Positions 35,860 through 45,700 of a DNA stretch of 64,000 nucleotides are shown here, one piece after another. Position numbers and translations under genes: made by a program. A model generated the notes under the pieces. The model saw only the letters and a list, made by a program, of their open reading frames with translations. It made no database searches and was not told the origin of the DNA. Source of the stretch: Pseudoalteromonas rubra (GTDB lineage Bacteria > Pseudomonadota > Gammaproteobacteria > Enterobacterales > Alteromonadaceae); the NCBI RefSeq assembly GCF_005887095.1, contig NZ_PNCI01000030.1:43118-107117 (forward strand), in the 5' to 3' direction. Each line of letters starts with the position of its first letter. The stretch's first letter is position 1.

Positions 35860-36645
35860 TTAGCCAATGTTAAGGTAAGTGAGCCAGTCTTGTTCATGCC
35901 TGAGCATCATTGCATGTTTCTTCGACCCTAAATGTGCACGTTTGTCGTACTCGTTGAGAAATGGTCCGGCGCGACACATCCCACAATGATCCTGGTTGAG
36001 GTAAGCTGGTTGGTAGAGCGATGCGCTCAGGTCTGCGTGAGGCTTTGCTGACCAGTAGTAGGTGATGCCACTGGTCTCTTTAACATGTTTGTCTCTGTCA
36101 ACATTTCTTATGCGATAACCCGGAAAAGCATGAATGTCGAAGTTAGATTGACCGAGATATTGGTAGTCAGTGCCGCGGCATAAAGAGTCTTCCAGATTCC
36201 ATTCACAATAAGGCTTAACGTCTTTTGAAGTGATCAGAGCCAGCATAGGACCAGCCGGGTTAAGCGCATAACGATGGCTAAAATCAACAAAATGACGCAA
36301 TAAACGGCGGTTGAGGGTGTTTGTCGATAGCTTTTGGTCATCAAACGCCTGCTTACTGGTAAAGGCGGGGATCAAGGGGAACTGAAAGATCACCGCATCA
36401 AACAGCGCCCCATCCAGACGTTGCCAGCTTTCCGGTTTGGTCACGTCAAACCCTGTTAATACTGGTACACTGTCCTGACGCAGGGCGTCTAATGCATGAT
36501 GTTGGTACTTTGCTCTCAGAGTTGCTTCATCGTCATAGATACTGGCGCAAATATGGCCGGGTTTTAGCTGTTTGCTAAGGGATAATGAAAAGCTCAGATC
36601 GCCATCGCCGACGGTAAGAACGCGCCAATTCGCATCTATCAACAT
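35860..36645 (-). CDS. BMT5-like (DUF2431) methyltransferase with C-terminal zinc finger
   Basis: The 261-residue protein opens with a Rossmann methyltransferase region of DUF2431 type: RVLTVGDGDLSFSLSLSKQL, then SIYDDEATLRAKY and FDAVIFQFPLIP. This resembles eukaryotic BMT5 (25S rRNA uridine-N3 methyltransferase). The C-terminal 40 residues contain CGMCRAGPFLNEYDKRAHLGSKKH, a CxxC...HxxxxxH pattern of C2H2 type. The substrate in bacteria is unknown; rRNA or another RNA is the family inference. It is convergent with the ArsR gene. Confidence 0.75.
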   Translation of the reverse strand: MLIDANWRVLTVGDGDLSFSLSLSKQLKPGHICASIYDDEATLRAKYQHHALDALRQDSVPVLTGFDVTKPESWQRLDGALFDAVIFQFPLIPAFTSKQAFDDQKLSTNTLNRRLLRHFVDFSHRYALNPAGPMLALITSKDVKPYCEWNLEDSLCRGTDYQYLGQSNFDIHAFPGYRIRNVDRDKHVKETSGITYYWSAKPHADLSASLYQPAYLNQDHCGMCRAGPFLNEYDKRAHLGSKKHAMMLRHEQDWLTYLNIG

Positions 36646-36709
36646 AATTACTACCAGGGGAAAATCACAAAAGCGCGATAATAGCAGAAGAGCGGCGCAG
36701 GAGAAACCT

Positions 36710-36757
36710 GAGCAACCTTTGGGAGATTAACAAACAAAATTCCCCCTAAGGTTGCTC
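36710..36757 (-). terminator. Terminator-like inverted repeat after the CZB chemoreceptor gene
   Basis: A perfect 10-base-pair outer stem (GAGCAACCTT / AAGGTTGCTC) with further G/C pairing inside, just past the minus-strand stop at 36767. A clear T-run is lacking. Confidence 0.55.
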
Positions 36758-36766
36758 GAATTAATA

Positions 36767-37849
36767 TCAGTGAGTTACTTCATCCAGTAGTCTCAGTACA
36801 TCGCGACTGGCTTGTTCCATACGGTTCAGCTCAGCGATGGCTTTTTGCTTTTCTCCCGCAACAAACAGGGTCATGGCTTCAACACCGGCCCTGTGGACCT
36901 CTTTGTGAGGGCCATCAATGCGGTTGATTATCCCGGATTTATTGAGTACTTTATTTCCTTCACCACTGAGCCACTTACCGAGACGGCAGCTGGTATGATC
37001 CGCAAATTCATTGATTTGCTTGTTACTGTTGCCAGCAATCACGCCGTAGACTTCCCCTTTCCACACCACATGGTCCAGCTTTGCTGTCTGCACAAAGGTT
37101 TGCAAAGACGCTGAGACGATGGTTTGTTTCATTGAACCACAGCAACTCACAATATTACCGTATTCGTCATTGAGGTGCGCAATACTTGACGATAAGTCGT
37201 TGTTTGAGCTTTGGATCACGTTCACACCATCAACGGTTAATTGGGTTGTATCAATAATTTTTTTAACTAGGTCAGACACTTCATTGGCTGACTCGTTAGT
37301 ATTGTTTGCCAGTGCACGCACTTCGTCGGCAACAACGCTGAAGCCCCGACCTGCTTCTCCAGCACGTGCGGCTTCAATCGCGGCATTAAGAGCCAGGAGG
37401 TTGGTCTGATCGGATATTTTTGAGATTGTAGTAACAAAGGTATTGATGTTATCCGCCATTTGGGAAAGGCCAGAAATGTTGTCTGTCATGCTGGCCATGT
37501 TGGTTGACAGGCTGGACATGCCCGACAGGATTTTTGCCAAAGAGGACTCCGATGTTTCGAACGAAGCACTTACCTGAGAAATGGAGCTACTTTCTTCTTC
37601 AATCTGATGCAGGCTTCGCAAGACGGCGTCTCGTACTTCATGGATCTGTCCCAATCCGGACAGCGCACATTGCAAAAGCTGGTTGTCTGTGTTGTCGTTT
37701 AACTGTTTCTGAGCCTCGACAAGCTCGTTCTGTATCGCCTGCTTTTCCGCCTCCAGTTGCTCATAGGCCTGACGTTGAGCGGCCAGCTCAGCTTTTAATT
37801 GCTGTATTTCCGACTGATGGCTGGCATTGGCAAAAAGATTTTTTAACAC
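36767..37849 (-). CDS. Soluble chemoreceptor with C-terminal CZB zinc-binding domain
   Basis: The 360-residue protein has no membrane segment. A coiled-coil N-terminus (residues 10-60) leads to a receptor signalling hairpin ([19 protein letters not shown] and [16 protein letters not shown]). Residues about 255-355 form a CZB domain: [13 protein letters not shown] with a His, [10 protein letters not shown] with His/Cys, and HKEVHRAG with two more His, the zinc-binding set. CZB receptors respond to zinc or hypochlorous acid, and this one may be cytoplasmic. Monocistronic. Confidence 0.9.
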   Translation of the reverse strand: MLKNLFANASHQSEIQQLKAELAAQRQAYEQLEAEKQAIQNELVEAQKQLNDNTDNQLLQCALSGLGQIHEVRDAVLRSLHQIEEESSSISQVSASFETSESSLAKILSGMSSLSTNMASMTDNISGLSQMADNINTFVTTISKISDQTNLLALNAAIEAARAGEAGRGFSVVADEVRALANNTNESANEVSDLVKKIIDTTQLTVDGVNVIQSSNNDLSSSIAHLNDEYGNIVSCCGSMKQTIVSASLQTFVQTAKLDHVVWKGEVYGVIAGNSNKQINEFADHTSCRLGKWLSGEGNKVLNKSGIINRIDGPHKEVHRAGVEAMTLFVAGEKQKAIAELNRMEQASRDVLRLLDEVTH

Positions 37850-38014
37850 TGGGGGTTCCTTCGACTATCAAAACTGCCAGCAGCATAGCAGCAGAGACAC
37901 TAAAGTGCTAGATTAATGTAAATAAACAATGATCTACATAAAGGAGAAGTAAAGAGGTAGGAGTTTTCTACTGGTTAATTAAGCGTAGTGAATCAGTGTT
38001 AAGTTATCAGGAGA

Positions 38015-38857
38015 TTATGGCTTTCTGATCTTAGTACGAATGCTTTTTCCGGCTTTATTTTCGTACATGCTCAAATCAGCTTGATGAAGCAGTGCATCCG
38101 GATCCTGGGTGGGATCTGCGGCCGCTTTTCCGATACTGACACCAACGCCATATTCGAACACCTCTTCAAGCAGCATGGCTCTGAGTGTTTCTTCCTGCAG
38201 GTTAGCCTCATTCGTGAAAGCGACAAATTCGTCTCCACCAATACGAAAACATGCGTCGGCGGTAAACTGCCTGGACATGGCCTGTGCCACTTTTTTGAGT
38301 ATCTCATCGCCGGTGTGGTGCCCATGGCAGTCGTTAGCCAGCTTAAAGTTATCCAGATCAAAGTAATACAGGTAGCTGCTGTTTTCACACAGTGGCTCGA
38401 ATCGTTCAAAGCAGGCTCGACGATTGCCAAGCCCGGTTAACTCGTCATGGGTTGCGTCAAACTTAAGTTGCTGCTCCAGTTCATGACGTCTGGCTATTTC
38501 TTTATTCAGTGCCAAAATGGTCTCTTTTTTCTGCTGAATTATGGTATGCAGGCCATAACAAACTAGCATAAAACCCAAGTGTTTTAGCGAGGTGTCAAAA
38601 GTATTGACGGGTATGAATTCAATGGCCATCAGGTCGTCAAAAAGGTCCAGAATAAGCCCAACGCAATATGTTATCCAGGCATATAACAGTAACTGGTATT
38701 TTAAGTGAGGCAGGCTCAATACAAGGACTGTTAGTGCCACCGCTAACCAGATTAATTCTTCGATGGTTCCCGCGTATTGAGCTGGGTTTTGTAACAGGAT
38801 TACAATTGCGCACGCCGTTGTCAGCCAGATAAGTGTGAGTAATAGTTTTTGACGCAT
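38015..38857 (-). CDS. Membrane diguanylate cyclase (GGDEF)
   Basis: The 280-residue protein has five or six membrane helices in the first 115 residues and a C-terminal GGDEF domain (about 130-280) with DLDNFKLANDCHGHHTGDE and RIGGDEFVAF. The intact GGDEF motif implies cyclic-di-GMP synthesis. The inhibitory I-site (RxxD five residues before the motif) is absent: the position reads FTAD, so product inhibition through that site is not expected. It stands alone, with about 60 bases to the DUF3429 gene. Confidence 0.9.
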   Translation of the reverse strand: MRQKLLLTLIWLTTACAIVILLQNPAQYAGTIEELIWLAVALTVLVLSLPHLKYQLLLYAWITYCVGLILDLFDDLMAIEFIPVNTFDTSLKHLGFMLVCYGLHTIIQQKKETILALNKEIARRHELEQQLKFDATHDELTGLGNRRACFERFEPLCENSSYLYYFDLDNFKLANDCHGHHTGDEILKKVAQAMSRQFTADACFRIGGDEFVAFTNEANLQEETLRAMLLEEVFEYGVGVSIGKAAADPTQDPDALLHQADLSMYENKAGKSIRTKIRKP

Positions 38858-38919
38858 ACGTGACCCTCAGTAATCTGTTTAGTTATAGCAGGTTTTACTC
38901 GGGCTGTGGCTCACTGTTT

Positions 38920-39342
38920 TCATCCGGCCAGTTCGACGGCCTGCGCAATCATAAATAAATGACTCACAAAAACAACAGAAGTAAGTGTAAAGCGCATTTT
39001 CTTATAATCCTGATGGGTCTCTTGCCACTTTGGTGCCATCCGTTCAAACAACAGTACGAGCCAGTAAGAGACTGCCAGATAACTTAGTAAAACCACCTGT
39101 GAAGCAAGGGCCAGCAAAGGGAAAGGCACAATAGCCAGGATAGCTATCACGGCCTGCTGCTGTGATTGCTCTCCCGGGCGCCACAGACTGCCAGCCAAAA
39201 ACGCCAATACACCCAGACTGTAGTAACTAAAAGTATCAATGGCTACAGTTGAACTACCAACCATCAGGGTTAATGCGACGCAGAGTAAAAATGGGATAAA
39301 GCCAACATAGGCCAGCATAATATGGTTGAAGTATGGATGCAT
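38920..39342 (-). CDS. DUF3429 family membrane protein
   Basis: A 140-residue protein with about five membrane segments and the DUF3429 pattern: an N-terminal YVGFIPFLLCVAL helix, YSLGVLAFLAGSLWRPGE in the middle (the family hallmark ALAFLGGxxWG-like stretch), and a MRFTLTSVV segment near the end. The function is not known. It is upstream of the diguanylate cyclase in the same direction and divergent from ahpC. Confidence 0.75.
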   Translation of the reverse strand: MHPYFNHIMLAYVGFIPFLLCVALTLMVGSSTVAIDTFSYYSLGVLAFLAGSLWRPGEQSQQQAVIAILAIVPFPLLALASQVVLLSYLAVSYWLVLLFERMAPKWQETHQDYKKMRFTLTSVVFVSHLFMIAQAVELAG

Positions 39343-39562
39343 TCAGTTCTCTTAAAAGTTTGTTCTGACTCATGTTTTAATTATATCTGATATACGCATA
39401 AACTTTGCCAAAGTTTCATCAGTTTTTTGGATTGGAGCAATCAAAACAATCTATTTAAATAAAGTCACATTCCCCTCTATCTTAGTAATCACACAACGAC
39501 AACAAGGCGGCATCAGCGTCACACTTGTTATCCTTTAACTTGACAACTAAGAGAGAAACAAC

Positions 39563-40132
39563 ATGACTACCTCTTTGATTAACACTCAAATTCAACCTTT
39601 TAATGCAACAGCTTTTCATCACGGCGAGTTCGTTGATGTCAGTGAAAAAGATTTACTTGGTAAATGGTCTATTGTCTTTTTCTATCCAGCAGACTTCACC
39701 TTTGTGTGTCCAACCGAGCTAGGCGACCTTGCTGATCATTACGCACAATTGCAAGAAATGGGCGTGGAAGTGTATTCGGTCTCTACAGACACCCATTTTA
39801 CCCATAAAGCCTGGCATGATGCGTCTGAAACCATTAAGAAAATTCAATTCCCAATGATAGGTGACCCGACGGGCAAAATTACCCGCAATTTCGGCGTAAT
39901 GATTGAAGAAGAGGGGCTGGCTTTGCGTGGTACCTTCGTAATCAATCCTGAAGGTGAAATTAAGGTGGTTGAAACCCACGATCTGGGTATTGGTCGCAGT
40001 GCAAAAGAGCTTGTTCGTAAAGTTCAGGCGGCGCAATACATAGCGTCTCACGATGGCGAGGTATGTCCTGCGTCTTGGCAGCCAGGTGAAGAAACACTGG
40101 CACCGTCTTTAGACCTGGTCGGTAAGCTTTAA
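39563..40132 (+). CDS. ahpC: Alkyl hydroperoxide reductase subunit C (peroxiredoxin)
   Basis: The 189-residue protein is a 2-Cys peroxiredoxin of the AhpC type: FYPADFTFVCPTELGDL with the peroxidatic Cys, and the resolving Cys in GEVCPASW near the C-terminus. It reduces hydrogen peroxide, organic hydroperoxides and peroxynitrite and is recycled by AhpF, encoded just downstream. I could not identify an OxyR site with confidence; a GATTGGAGCAATC dyad lies at 39430-39443 in the promoter region. Confidence 0.95.
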   Translation: MTTSLINTQIQPFNATAFHHGEFVDVSEKDLLGKWSIVFFYPADFTFVCPTELGDLADHYAQLQEMGVEVYSVSTDTHFTHKAWHDASETIKKIQFPMIGDPTGKITRNFGVMIEEEGLALRGTFVINPEGEIKVVETHDLGIGRSAKELVRKVQAAQYIASHDGEVCPASWQPGEETLAPSLDLVGKL

Positions 40133-40246
40133 AGCCCCTTTACGCCAATATGAGGGAAAAGTCTGTTGCGGCCGAGGCGCATGTTTTTACCTGGTTGGTG
40201 ACAAGACTTCTTCCCGCAAAACTGGCGATAGCGTTAAGCAAATTAC

Positions 40247-40296
40247 GCGGGTTCGGGCTAGTTCAGCCCGAATCGGTAAATCTCGGCAAAACCCGC
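40247..40296. promoter_or_regulatory. Nested hairpin between ahpC and ahpF
   Basis: An inner eight-base-pair stem (TTCGGGCT / AGCCCGAA, 40252-40272) sits inside an outer GCGGGTT / AACCCGC pairing (40247-40253 with 40290-40296). The two pairings overlap at one end and are partly alternative, as in an attenuator. No T-run follows, so it may tune the ahpF level relative to ahpC rather than stop transcription. Confidence 0.4.
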
Positions 40297-40351
40297 CCCT
40301 AAAAGGGTCAACCTAACTGGTGTAATGGCAGAAATATTGAGGAAGTACAGA

Positions 40352-41923
40352 ATGTTAGATAATCAGATAAAAAGTCAGTTGCAAACCCATTTCGCTGCAC
40401 TGGTAGATCCCATAGAGCTCCTTTTGGGGTTGGACGACAGCGCAAAGTCAGCAGAGGTGGCGTCGCTGGCACAAGAACTCGCATCACTGAGTGAGCTAAT
40501 TACCGTTCGCACATCAGAGAATAGCCAGCGTACTCCCAGTTTAACTGTGTATTCCCCTGTACGTAATACTCAGGTTGAGTTTGCCGGCGTACCCATGGGG
40601 CATGAATTTACCAGTGTAATACTGGCTTTGCTTCATAGCGGCGGACATCAGGCGAAAGTGTCTGAACAAACGCTTGCTGTGATCCAGTCTATGCAAGACG
40701 AACTAAATTTTGAAATCTACATATCTTTGAGCTGCCAAACCTGTCCTCAGGTTGTACAGGCCCTGAACCTGATGGCGGCGCACAATGCCAAAATCAAAGC
40801 AACCATGATAGATGGCGCACTGTTTCCTGAAGAAGTTGAACAACGTAACATTCTGGCTGTACCGAGCGTTTATCTCAATGGCCAATTATTCAGCCAGGGC
40901 GCAATTACCCTGCCCGAAATACTGGCCAAACTGGACAGTACGCATAGCGAGCAACAGGCTGCCGAGCTGGCGCAAAAATCTGAGTTTGATGTTTTGGTTG
41001 TAGGCGGCGGCCCTGCCGGTGCAGCTGCTGCCATTTACGCGGCTCGAAAAGGTCTTAATACTGGCATCGTGGCCGAACGCTTTGGCGGTCAGGTTGCAGA
41101 TACTTTGAGCATTGAAAACTTTATCTCCGTGCCGGCTACGGAGGGTCCTAAATTAGTTGCTCAGTTGGAAGAACACGTCAACGAGTATCAGGTGGATGTG
41201 ATTAAGCACCAGCGAGCGAGTGGACTCAATCAAGGTAATAAGCTTGAGCTGACTTTGGAGAGCGGTGCGACCTTGAAAGCAAAATCACTCGTTATTGCTA
41301 CTGGCGCAAGATGGCGGACCATGAATGTGCCGGGAGAGCAAGAATATAAAGGCAGAGGCGTAGCGTATTGTCCGCACTGTGATGGCCCTTTGTTTAAAGG
41401 CAAACCTGTTGCCGTAATAGGTGGAGGAAATTCCGGCATTGAGGCTGCCATTGATCTGGCTAATCTGGTTGAACACGTCACGGTGCTGGAGTTTGCCGAT
41501 TCGCTAAAAGCAGATGAAGTGCTGATCAAAAAGGCGCGCAGCTTAAAAAACGTCACTATCATCACTGATGCCCAAACAACCGAAGTGTTGGGAGATGGTA
41601 ATAAGGTAACAGGCTTGACCTATGTGGACAGGCTAAGTAATCAAAGTCACCAACTTGAGCTGGCCGGTATTTTTGTACAAATTGGGTTGATCCCTAATAC
41701 GGAATGGCTGGAGGGAAGCGGGATTGCGTTGACACCCTTTGGCGAAATTGCCATTGATGCTAAAGGTGCAACCAGCATAGCAGGAGTGTTCGCCGCAGGA
41801 GATGTGACAACCGAGCCATACAAGCAAATTATCATTGCCATGGGCGGCGGTGCTACAGCCAGTCTTGGGGCTTTTGATTACCTTATAAGACATCAGTCAG
41901 ATATGGCTGAGCAGGCAGCCTAA
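40352..41923 (+). CDS. ahpF: Alkyl hydroperoxide reductase subunit F (flavoprotein disulphide reductase)
   Basis: From the ATG at 40352 (GGAAG upstream) the protein has 523 residues with the AhpF layout. The N-terminal double thioredoxin-like domain has the redox pair SCQTC (about residue 122), the FAD-binding [18 protein letters not shown] follows, then the second redox pair YCPHC in the NADH domain and the [14 protein letters not shown] nucleotide fold. It transfers electrons from NADH to AhpC. Cotranscription with ahpC is likely; a strong terminator follows at 41982. Confidence 0.95.
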   Translation: MLDNQIKSQLQTHFAALVDPIELLLGLDDSAKSAEVASLAQELASLSELITVRTSENSQRTPSLTVYSPVRNTQVEFAGVPMGHEFTSVILALLHSGGHQAKVSEQTLAVIQSMQDELNFEIYISLSCQTCPQVVQALNLMAAHNAKIKATMIDGALFPEEVEQRNILAVPSVYLNGQLFSQGAITLPEILAKLDSTHSEQQAAELAQKSEFDVLVVGGGPAGAAAAIYAARKGLNTGIVAERFGGQVADTLSIENFISVPATEGPKLVAQLEEHVNEYQVDVIKHQRASGLNQGNKLELTLESGATLKAKSLVIATGARWRTMNVPGEQEYKGRGVAYCPHCDGPLFKGKPVAVIGGGNSGIEAAIDLANLVEHVTVLEFADSLKADEVLIKKARSLKNVTIITDAQTTEVLGDGNKVTGLTYVDRLSNQSHQLELAGIFVQIGLIPNTEWLEGSGIALTPFGEIAIDAKGATSIAGVFAAGDVTTEPYKQIIIAMGGGATASLGAFDYLIRHQSDMAEQAA

Positions 41924-41960
41924 CCTAAAACAACGAACATAGAGCGAGTTACACCCAAGC

Positions 41961-42019
41961 CTGTACTCATCTGAGTACAGTAAAGCCACAACCGGATTTT
42001 CACTGGTTGTGGCTTTTTT
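41961..42019 (+). terminator. Terminator of the ahp operon (tandem hairpins)
   Basis: A first hairpin CTGTACTCA / TGAGTACAG (41961-41980) is followed by a stronger 12-base-pair stem AAAGCCACAACC / GGTTGTGGCTTT (41982-42016) with a T-run (42014-42019), a classic intrinsic terminator. The first hairpin is an extra element whose role is unclear. Confidence 0.85.
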
Positions 42020-42214
42020 AACTCTGAGCTTTACAATCCTATGGTTCGACTATACTTGCGAGTGTACTTCGATGTGCTGACGAAAAGTCACTTTGATTAT
42101 TGCGCTTCACAGGTTGTACAGTATGCAGTGAAAGTGAGCCCAGTACCCGAAGAACAAGGTGATATAGCATATTAATGGCTATATCAGTCTTCGCACGTAA
42201 ACAAGGCTGCAACA

Positions 42215-42745
42215 ATGAAAACCTCTATCGCGTCTGGTGCCCCGCGAAATACCTTAGGTCTGGTTTTTTGCTCGTCACTGTTGATTGCACTGGCTGGATG
42301 TGGGGTTGACTCCCCCAGTGTAACGACAACTAATACACCCCCAACTCAATCTGATCCGCCTCAATCTGATCCTCCACAATCTGATGCTCCAGCATCAAAG
42401 GGATACACAGTCACACTGAGCACAGCTCAACCGATATCTGCCTACGAACTGAAACTGAACTTTAGTGTTACTCCGAATGACGGGTCGATGACCATGAGCA
42501 ACAGCTTTATTGTCTCCGACGGTACTTTGGTTGCGCTTGGACCTGTATCCACTGACCAAGGAAAGGCGCTGCACTTTGGCGCGCTCACTTATGGGAATAC
42601 CAGTGGCTTTACCGGCTCTGCCGAGGTTTTGAAATTTGAAGTTGATCCGGATGCTGGTGCGCTTGATGTGAGCAGCAGTAAAACCCTCTGTATGAATCGA
42701 CAAGCGCAGCAAGTGAGCTGCAGCATTTCGGTTAGTGAACAGTGA
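42215..42745 (+). CDS. Lipoprotein with a possible cohesin-like domain
   Basis: The 176-residue protein has a lipoprotein signal (LAGC, Cys29) and a linker of QSDPP-type repeats, then a single beta-sandwich of about 115 residues (AYELKLNFSV..., HFGALTYGNTSGFTGSAEVLKFEV). That pattern resembles a cohesin or related Ig-like module and would be surface-anchored. The next gene encodes a protein ending in a dockerin-like duplicated segment, so the two may bind each other (inference). The start is preceded by AAGG. The genes overlap or nearly abut at 42735-42756. Confidence 0.55.
   Translation: MKTSIASGAPRNTLGLVFCSSLLIALAGCGVDSPSVTTTNTPPTQSDPPQSDPPQSDAPASKGYTVTLSTAQPISAYELKLNFSVTPNDGSMTMSNSFIVSDGTLVALGPVSTDQGKALHFGALTYGNTSGFTGSAEVLKFEVDPDAGALDVSSSKTLCMNRQAQQVSCSISVSEQ
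42346..42390 (+). repeat. Three tandem 15-base repeats in the linker
   Basis: Three in-frame copies of a (T/A)CAATCTGATSCKCC-type 15-mer encode QSDPP, QSDPP and QSDAP. This is a simple expansion that may vary in copy number between strains. Confidence 0.8.
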
Positions 42746-42752
42746 GGGCGCA

Positions 42753-45700
42753 ATGATGAAAAACTTATTTTTTATAGCGCTACTTGGTTTACTGAGTATG
42801 CCGATTCTCGCAACTGAAGGTTCTACGGCAGGTGCGAACTATGACAAGTCATTGTCTCGACCTCAGGCTGCCCAACAGGCCGCGGCTGTGGGGATGACGC
42901 CTATTACCTTTAGTGAATTCCCAACAGGTACTGCGATCACTGATCAGTATGCCGACAGAGGGATCATATTTGGCGGTGACGCGCCGTTTATTACCACTGA
43001 CAGTGCGAACCCAACGAGTCCTGTATTATCGGGAACACCTCAGTATAACGGCGCCATTGAAGGGCGTTTTGTGGATCCCCTAACGGGTGAGCCGACGACG
43101 GTAAATAGTTTTTCGCTGGACGCGGGGTATTTTGATAACCTGAGTTCAACGCGGTTACAGTGGTTTAACCCCGAAGGTCAATTGATCCGGGAAGTCCTGG
43201 ACTCACAATTTGGTATTGAGCACTTTGCAATTCGAGATGAAAACATTGCCTCGTTTCGGATTGAAATTATTGCTCAGGAAGATGCCGGGTATGCCATCGA
43301 CAACGTTGCATTCAACCTTATTGAAGCCGCATTTGATCACACATTTAATCTGGATAAAGTGATCCTCTCTCCGGGCGCTTTAACAGCGAATCAATTTTCT
43401 ATTTATTTCAAAGATCTGGAAGCGCTCAACGACGCGACACTGGACGATGTCTGTAATTATCAGTTTCATGCGCAAGACAATAACTTAAAAGTCACGGCTG
43501 CGAACTGTAATGTTAATACTGATAAAAAGACCTTCAGAATAGACTTTTCTTTGGCTGAAGCACCCTACAATCTCAGCAGTGCTCAGGTCTCGGTATGCAA
43601 ATCGGAGGAATGTAAAACCATAGAGGATGTGAATAACCTCAATGTGTATACCACCGCATTCAATGTCTCAACGGATGGCTTTTCCTTCCAAAACGGGGAT
43701 TGGAATAAGTTCATGTTAACTGAGGTAAAGGACGTATCACTTTCTTCTTTCTTATGCTGGAAGTTCGATCGTTGCACACCGGATCAATTATCTTATCTGG
43801 GTTTTATGCGTAAAGTAGCCCGCTCATTTTCAAGCTTTCTGGCACCGGCGAATAAACGCAAAGCCTATGATGTCATTGGTTATTATCGGCTCAAAGATTA
43901 TACACAAGGCTTTGACAGACTAGACCGGCGTTTTCTGGGCGTATGCCATGGCATGGCTGCGTCGGCTATTGCGAATTATAACAATGCCAGTGAGAGCGTC
44001 GCCTGGGGAGCCAACATTGATGCCACGCTGACACGGGCACAGCTGATTTCTACCTTCCAGAACCATTGGGATAACCGTAATACGGAATCACCCAAGCCTT
44101 ATGTGAAGGCCGTTGGCAGTTATGATGCTAAGTCGGATGCCGCAGATGCATTTCATGGCTTGTCCAAAATTGGCTTTTACTTTTTATCACAGTCGGCCTT
44201 TAAAGGTGACGCATGGATAGGCTCTCACCCGAGAACCATATTCCCGGGTATCTCGGCAATGAATGCGTTTTATTCGCCCCATTTTATGGAAAATAAAATC
44301 GCCAGTTTGCGCTTTACCATCAATCGTCCAAAAAGGGGCGGCGGGCATTCTATTCTGGCAGCCGGGTTGATCCAGTATAACGATGTGTCTTTGTATATCA
44401 CTCATGACAATAACTTCCCGGGTGAATATACCATGATGGAGTTCACTGACTCTTTGACTCTGAAGCACTTTATATTCTCCGGTGCGCCAGGTGATGGCAC
44501 TGAACCCTATGACCAACATGGGGACTTTAAGTTAACAAACTACTACAACGCATCGAGTTATGCTCAGTTTGGTGCCTATACAGACCTGACGGATCAACTT
44601 CGTATATATGGTCAGCCTGGTGCCAGTGAACGGTCTCAGGATACCCTAAATGAAGAGGAAGATACGCCAGTCAGTGTGGTTGAATTGGAGCACCCACAAC
44701 ACATTACCGTTCTGATCGCGGGTGGCAAATTGGTGGGGGTAAATCGCCAGAGCGACCAAAGTGCGGTGTTGCTATCGCCAATTCTTGATGAGCCAGATAC
44801 GGCGCAGGCGTATTTGAAAAACTCAGAGCTGGTGACTGAGTTTATTTTGCCTTTGTCTGATACTTACAGCATTGAAGTTGAAAAGTACCCTCAATATCCG
44901 GAAGTAGAAGTCTATGTGACCATTCCTCAGACCAATGGCAAAGTTTTGGTGCTGAATTATGAAGATGTGGTCGCGCAGAGTAATGAGGATAGCGCGACCG
45001 TATTACTGACCGTAGGGCAACAAAACACGGATGCAAACATCAATGTCAATGGTGTTGCGCAGGCGCCAACTTATGCCCAGGAGAGCAGCTTTGTGGTGGC
45101 ACAGGTGTCGTCGCTTAAAGCAATTGTAAATGGCGCTGTGGTCTCGCTGAGCTGGCAAAATCCGCAAGGTGGTAACCTCAAAGAAGTCGTTGTCACCAGA
45201 ACCGTGGGCAGCCTGCCGACCTCTATCACCGATGGCAGTACGATTTTTACCGGGCTGGCATCTGAGTTTGTCGATAGTGCATCGGCAAACACCCAGTATT
45301 ACTACAATGTGTACTCAGTGGCTGAGGATTCTACCTCTGAGCCAAACAGCATCTACGTAGACACACACCAGGCCACCTTGCATGGCCAGGTACATGATGG
45401 CAATGAAATGGGGATTGCCGGCGTTGAGGTTGTACTTACTAATGGGGTTGGCTTAAGCCAGATAGAAATTGCACGTCAGTTGACTGATGACAAAGGGGTA
45501 TTCAGCTTTGCGAATTTGGCTAAGGGCTTATATAAATTGAGTTACAGTCATGCCTCTTATCAGTTCGAAACCTCTGACGAGGCGGTGAACCTGACAGATG
45601 CAAGCCAGGAAGTAAAACAGCTTGGGGTTGCAGTGCCGGTCTTACTGCTCAATGTCGAAAATGCCATAGGTACGGAGCAGCAGGTCAGCATCAATTGGTC

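Noticed and set aside
39420..39460. OxyR site upstream of ahpC
   Set aside because: A GATTG...CAATC dyad is present but the four-element OxyR spacing could not be established by eye.
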